Shown here piece by piece: positions 63,851-64,000 of a stretch of DNA of 64,000 nucleotides. The position numbers were made by a program, and so were the translations under genes. Source of the DNA: Ignavibacteriales bacterium (lineage in GTDB: Bacteria; Bacteroidota; Ignavibacteria; Ignavibacteriales; Melioribacteraceae); contig JAPLFF010000003.1 of the NCBI GenBank assembly GCA_026390775.1, positions 743,858 to 807,857 of the forward strand, in the 5' to 3' direction. The notes beneath the pieces are model-generated. The model had not been told where the DNA came from. It was given only the letters and a program-made list of their open reading frames with translations, and did not search any database. The stretch's first letter is position 1. Each line of letters opens with the position of its first letter.

Positions 63851-64000
63851 ATGATTGAAAAAATAATTGAATGGTCTTCGCAGAACAGATTCATTGTGAT
63901 TCTGATTTATCTGCTTGTGATCGGTTTTGGAATCTATAGCGTTGTTAATTTGCCGGTTGATGCCATACCCGATCTTTCTGAAAATCAAGTAATAATTTTC
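63851..64000 (+). CDS. Heavy-metal RND efflux pump, CusA/CzcA type, 3' end missing
   Basis: 50 codons are visible up to the right edge, in one open frame from ATG 63851. The start 'MIEKIIEWSSQNRFIVILIY' and 'LPVDAIPDLSENQVIIF' are the hallmark N-terminus of heavy-metal RND proteins (first membrane helix plus the 'DAIPDLS' motif). Whole proteins are about 1,000 residues. The metal (Cu/Ag versus Co/Zn/Cd) cannot be told from this part; the Cys-rich neighbour favours copper or silver. Confidence 0.9.
   Translation, partial: MIEKIIEWSSQNRFIVILIYLLVIGFGIYSVVNLPVDAIPDLSENQVIIF

Overview
The window looks like chromosome from a member of the Ignavibacteria/Bacteroidota-Chlorobiota lineage. It is AT-rich, and both large secreted proteins end in a type IX secretion (T9SS) sorting domain of the YPNPFNPTTKI kind typical of that group. 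It also carries a Bacteroidota-type histone H1-like protein (Hc1), a one-piece pyruvate:ferredoxin oxidoreductase, a 6-phosphofructokinase with the residues of the PPi-dependent type, and a fatty acid hydroxylase-type membrane enzyme. Many genes have a clear Shine-Dalgarno sequence, and TAA, TAG and TGA are all used as stops. No rRNA, tRNA, CRISPR, prophage or insertion sequence was recognised. Most genes are on the minus strand.

Layout: 1-5.6 kb holds a BNR/VPS10-type repeat protein cut by the left edge and a T9SS cargo gene broken by one in-frame TGA. 6.1-14.6 kb is housekeeping: DEAD-box helicase, DUF116 protein, nifJ with a dihydroorotate dehydrogenase-like partner, a decayed acetyltransferase start, and ogt. 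14.7-19.1 kb encodes a PAS-rich sensor with a degenerate kinase core and a receiver, next to a fibronectin-III lipoprotein. 19.3-29.7 kb is the most interesting region: a synthase-dependent exopolysaccharide system with a GT2 synthase, a PelA-like periplasmic protein lacking deacetylase metal ligands, a small Pro/Gln-rich membrane protein, a TPR plus beta-barrel exporter, a RecA-like ATPase with a C-terminal GGDEF-like fold, and a GH9 endoglucanase next door. The parts resemble Pel, Pga and Bcs components but not in any combination I know.

29.8-31.8 kb has a fatty acid hydroxylase, a dipeptide epimerase and a 30-residue protein. 31.8-35.4 kb is a second T9SS cargo gene, broken by a frameshift. 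35.8-39 kb carries the phosphofructokinase and a UvrD/PcrA helicase. 39.1-46.2 kb is a peptide-use block (M29 aminopeptidase, barrel protein, MFS carrier, PepD, PqqD-like protein, OPT transporter). 46.3-52 kb has a TIGR02757 protein, pdxJ and the two-enzyme lysine-to-aminoadipate route. 52-60.5 kb carries rsmI, apt, dusB, an efflux pump, a CapA-type protein, Hc1, a membrane Fe-S oxidoreductase, bioY and a hydrolase. 60.6-64 kb holds a plus-strand group of hisA, a cNMP-binding protein and a universal stress protein, a TPR protein, and the start of a heavy-metal RND efflux locus cut by the right edge.

Together this is an ordinary core-genome stretch of an anaerobic or facultative, peptide- and polysaccharide-using bacterium. 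The accessory interest lies in the exopolysaccharide cluster, the two broken T9SS cargo genes, and several small or decayed genes between them.
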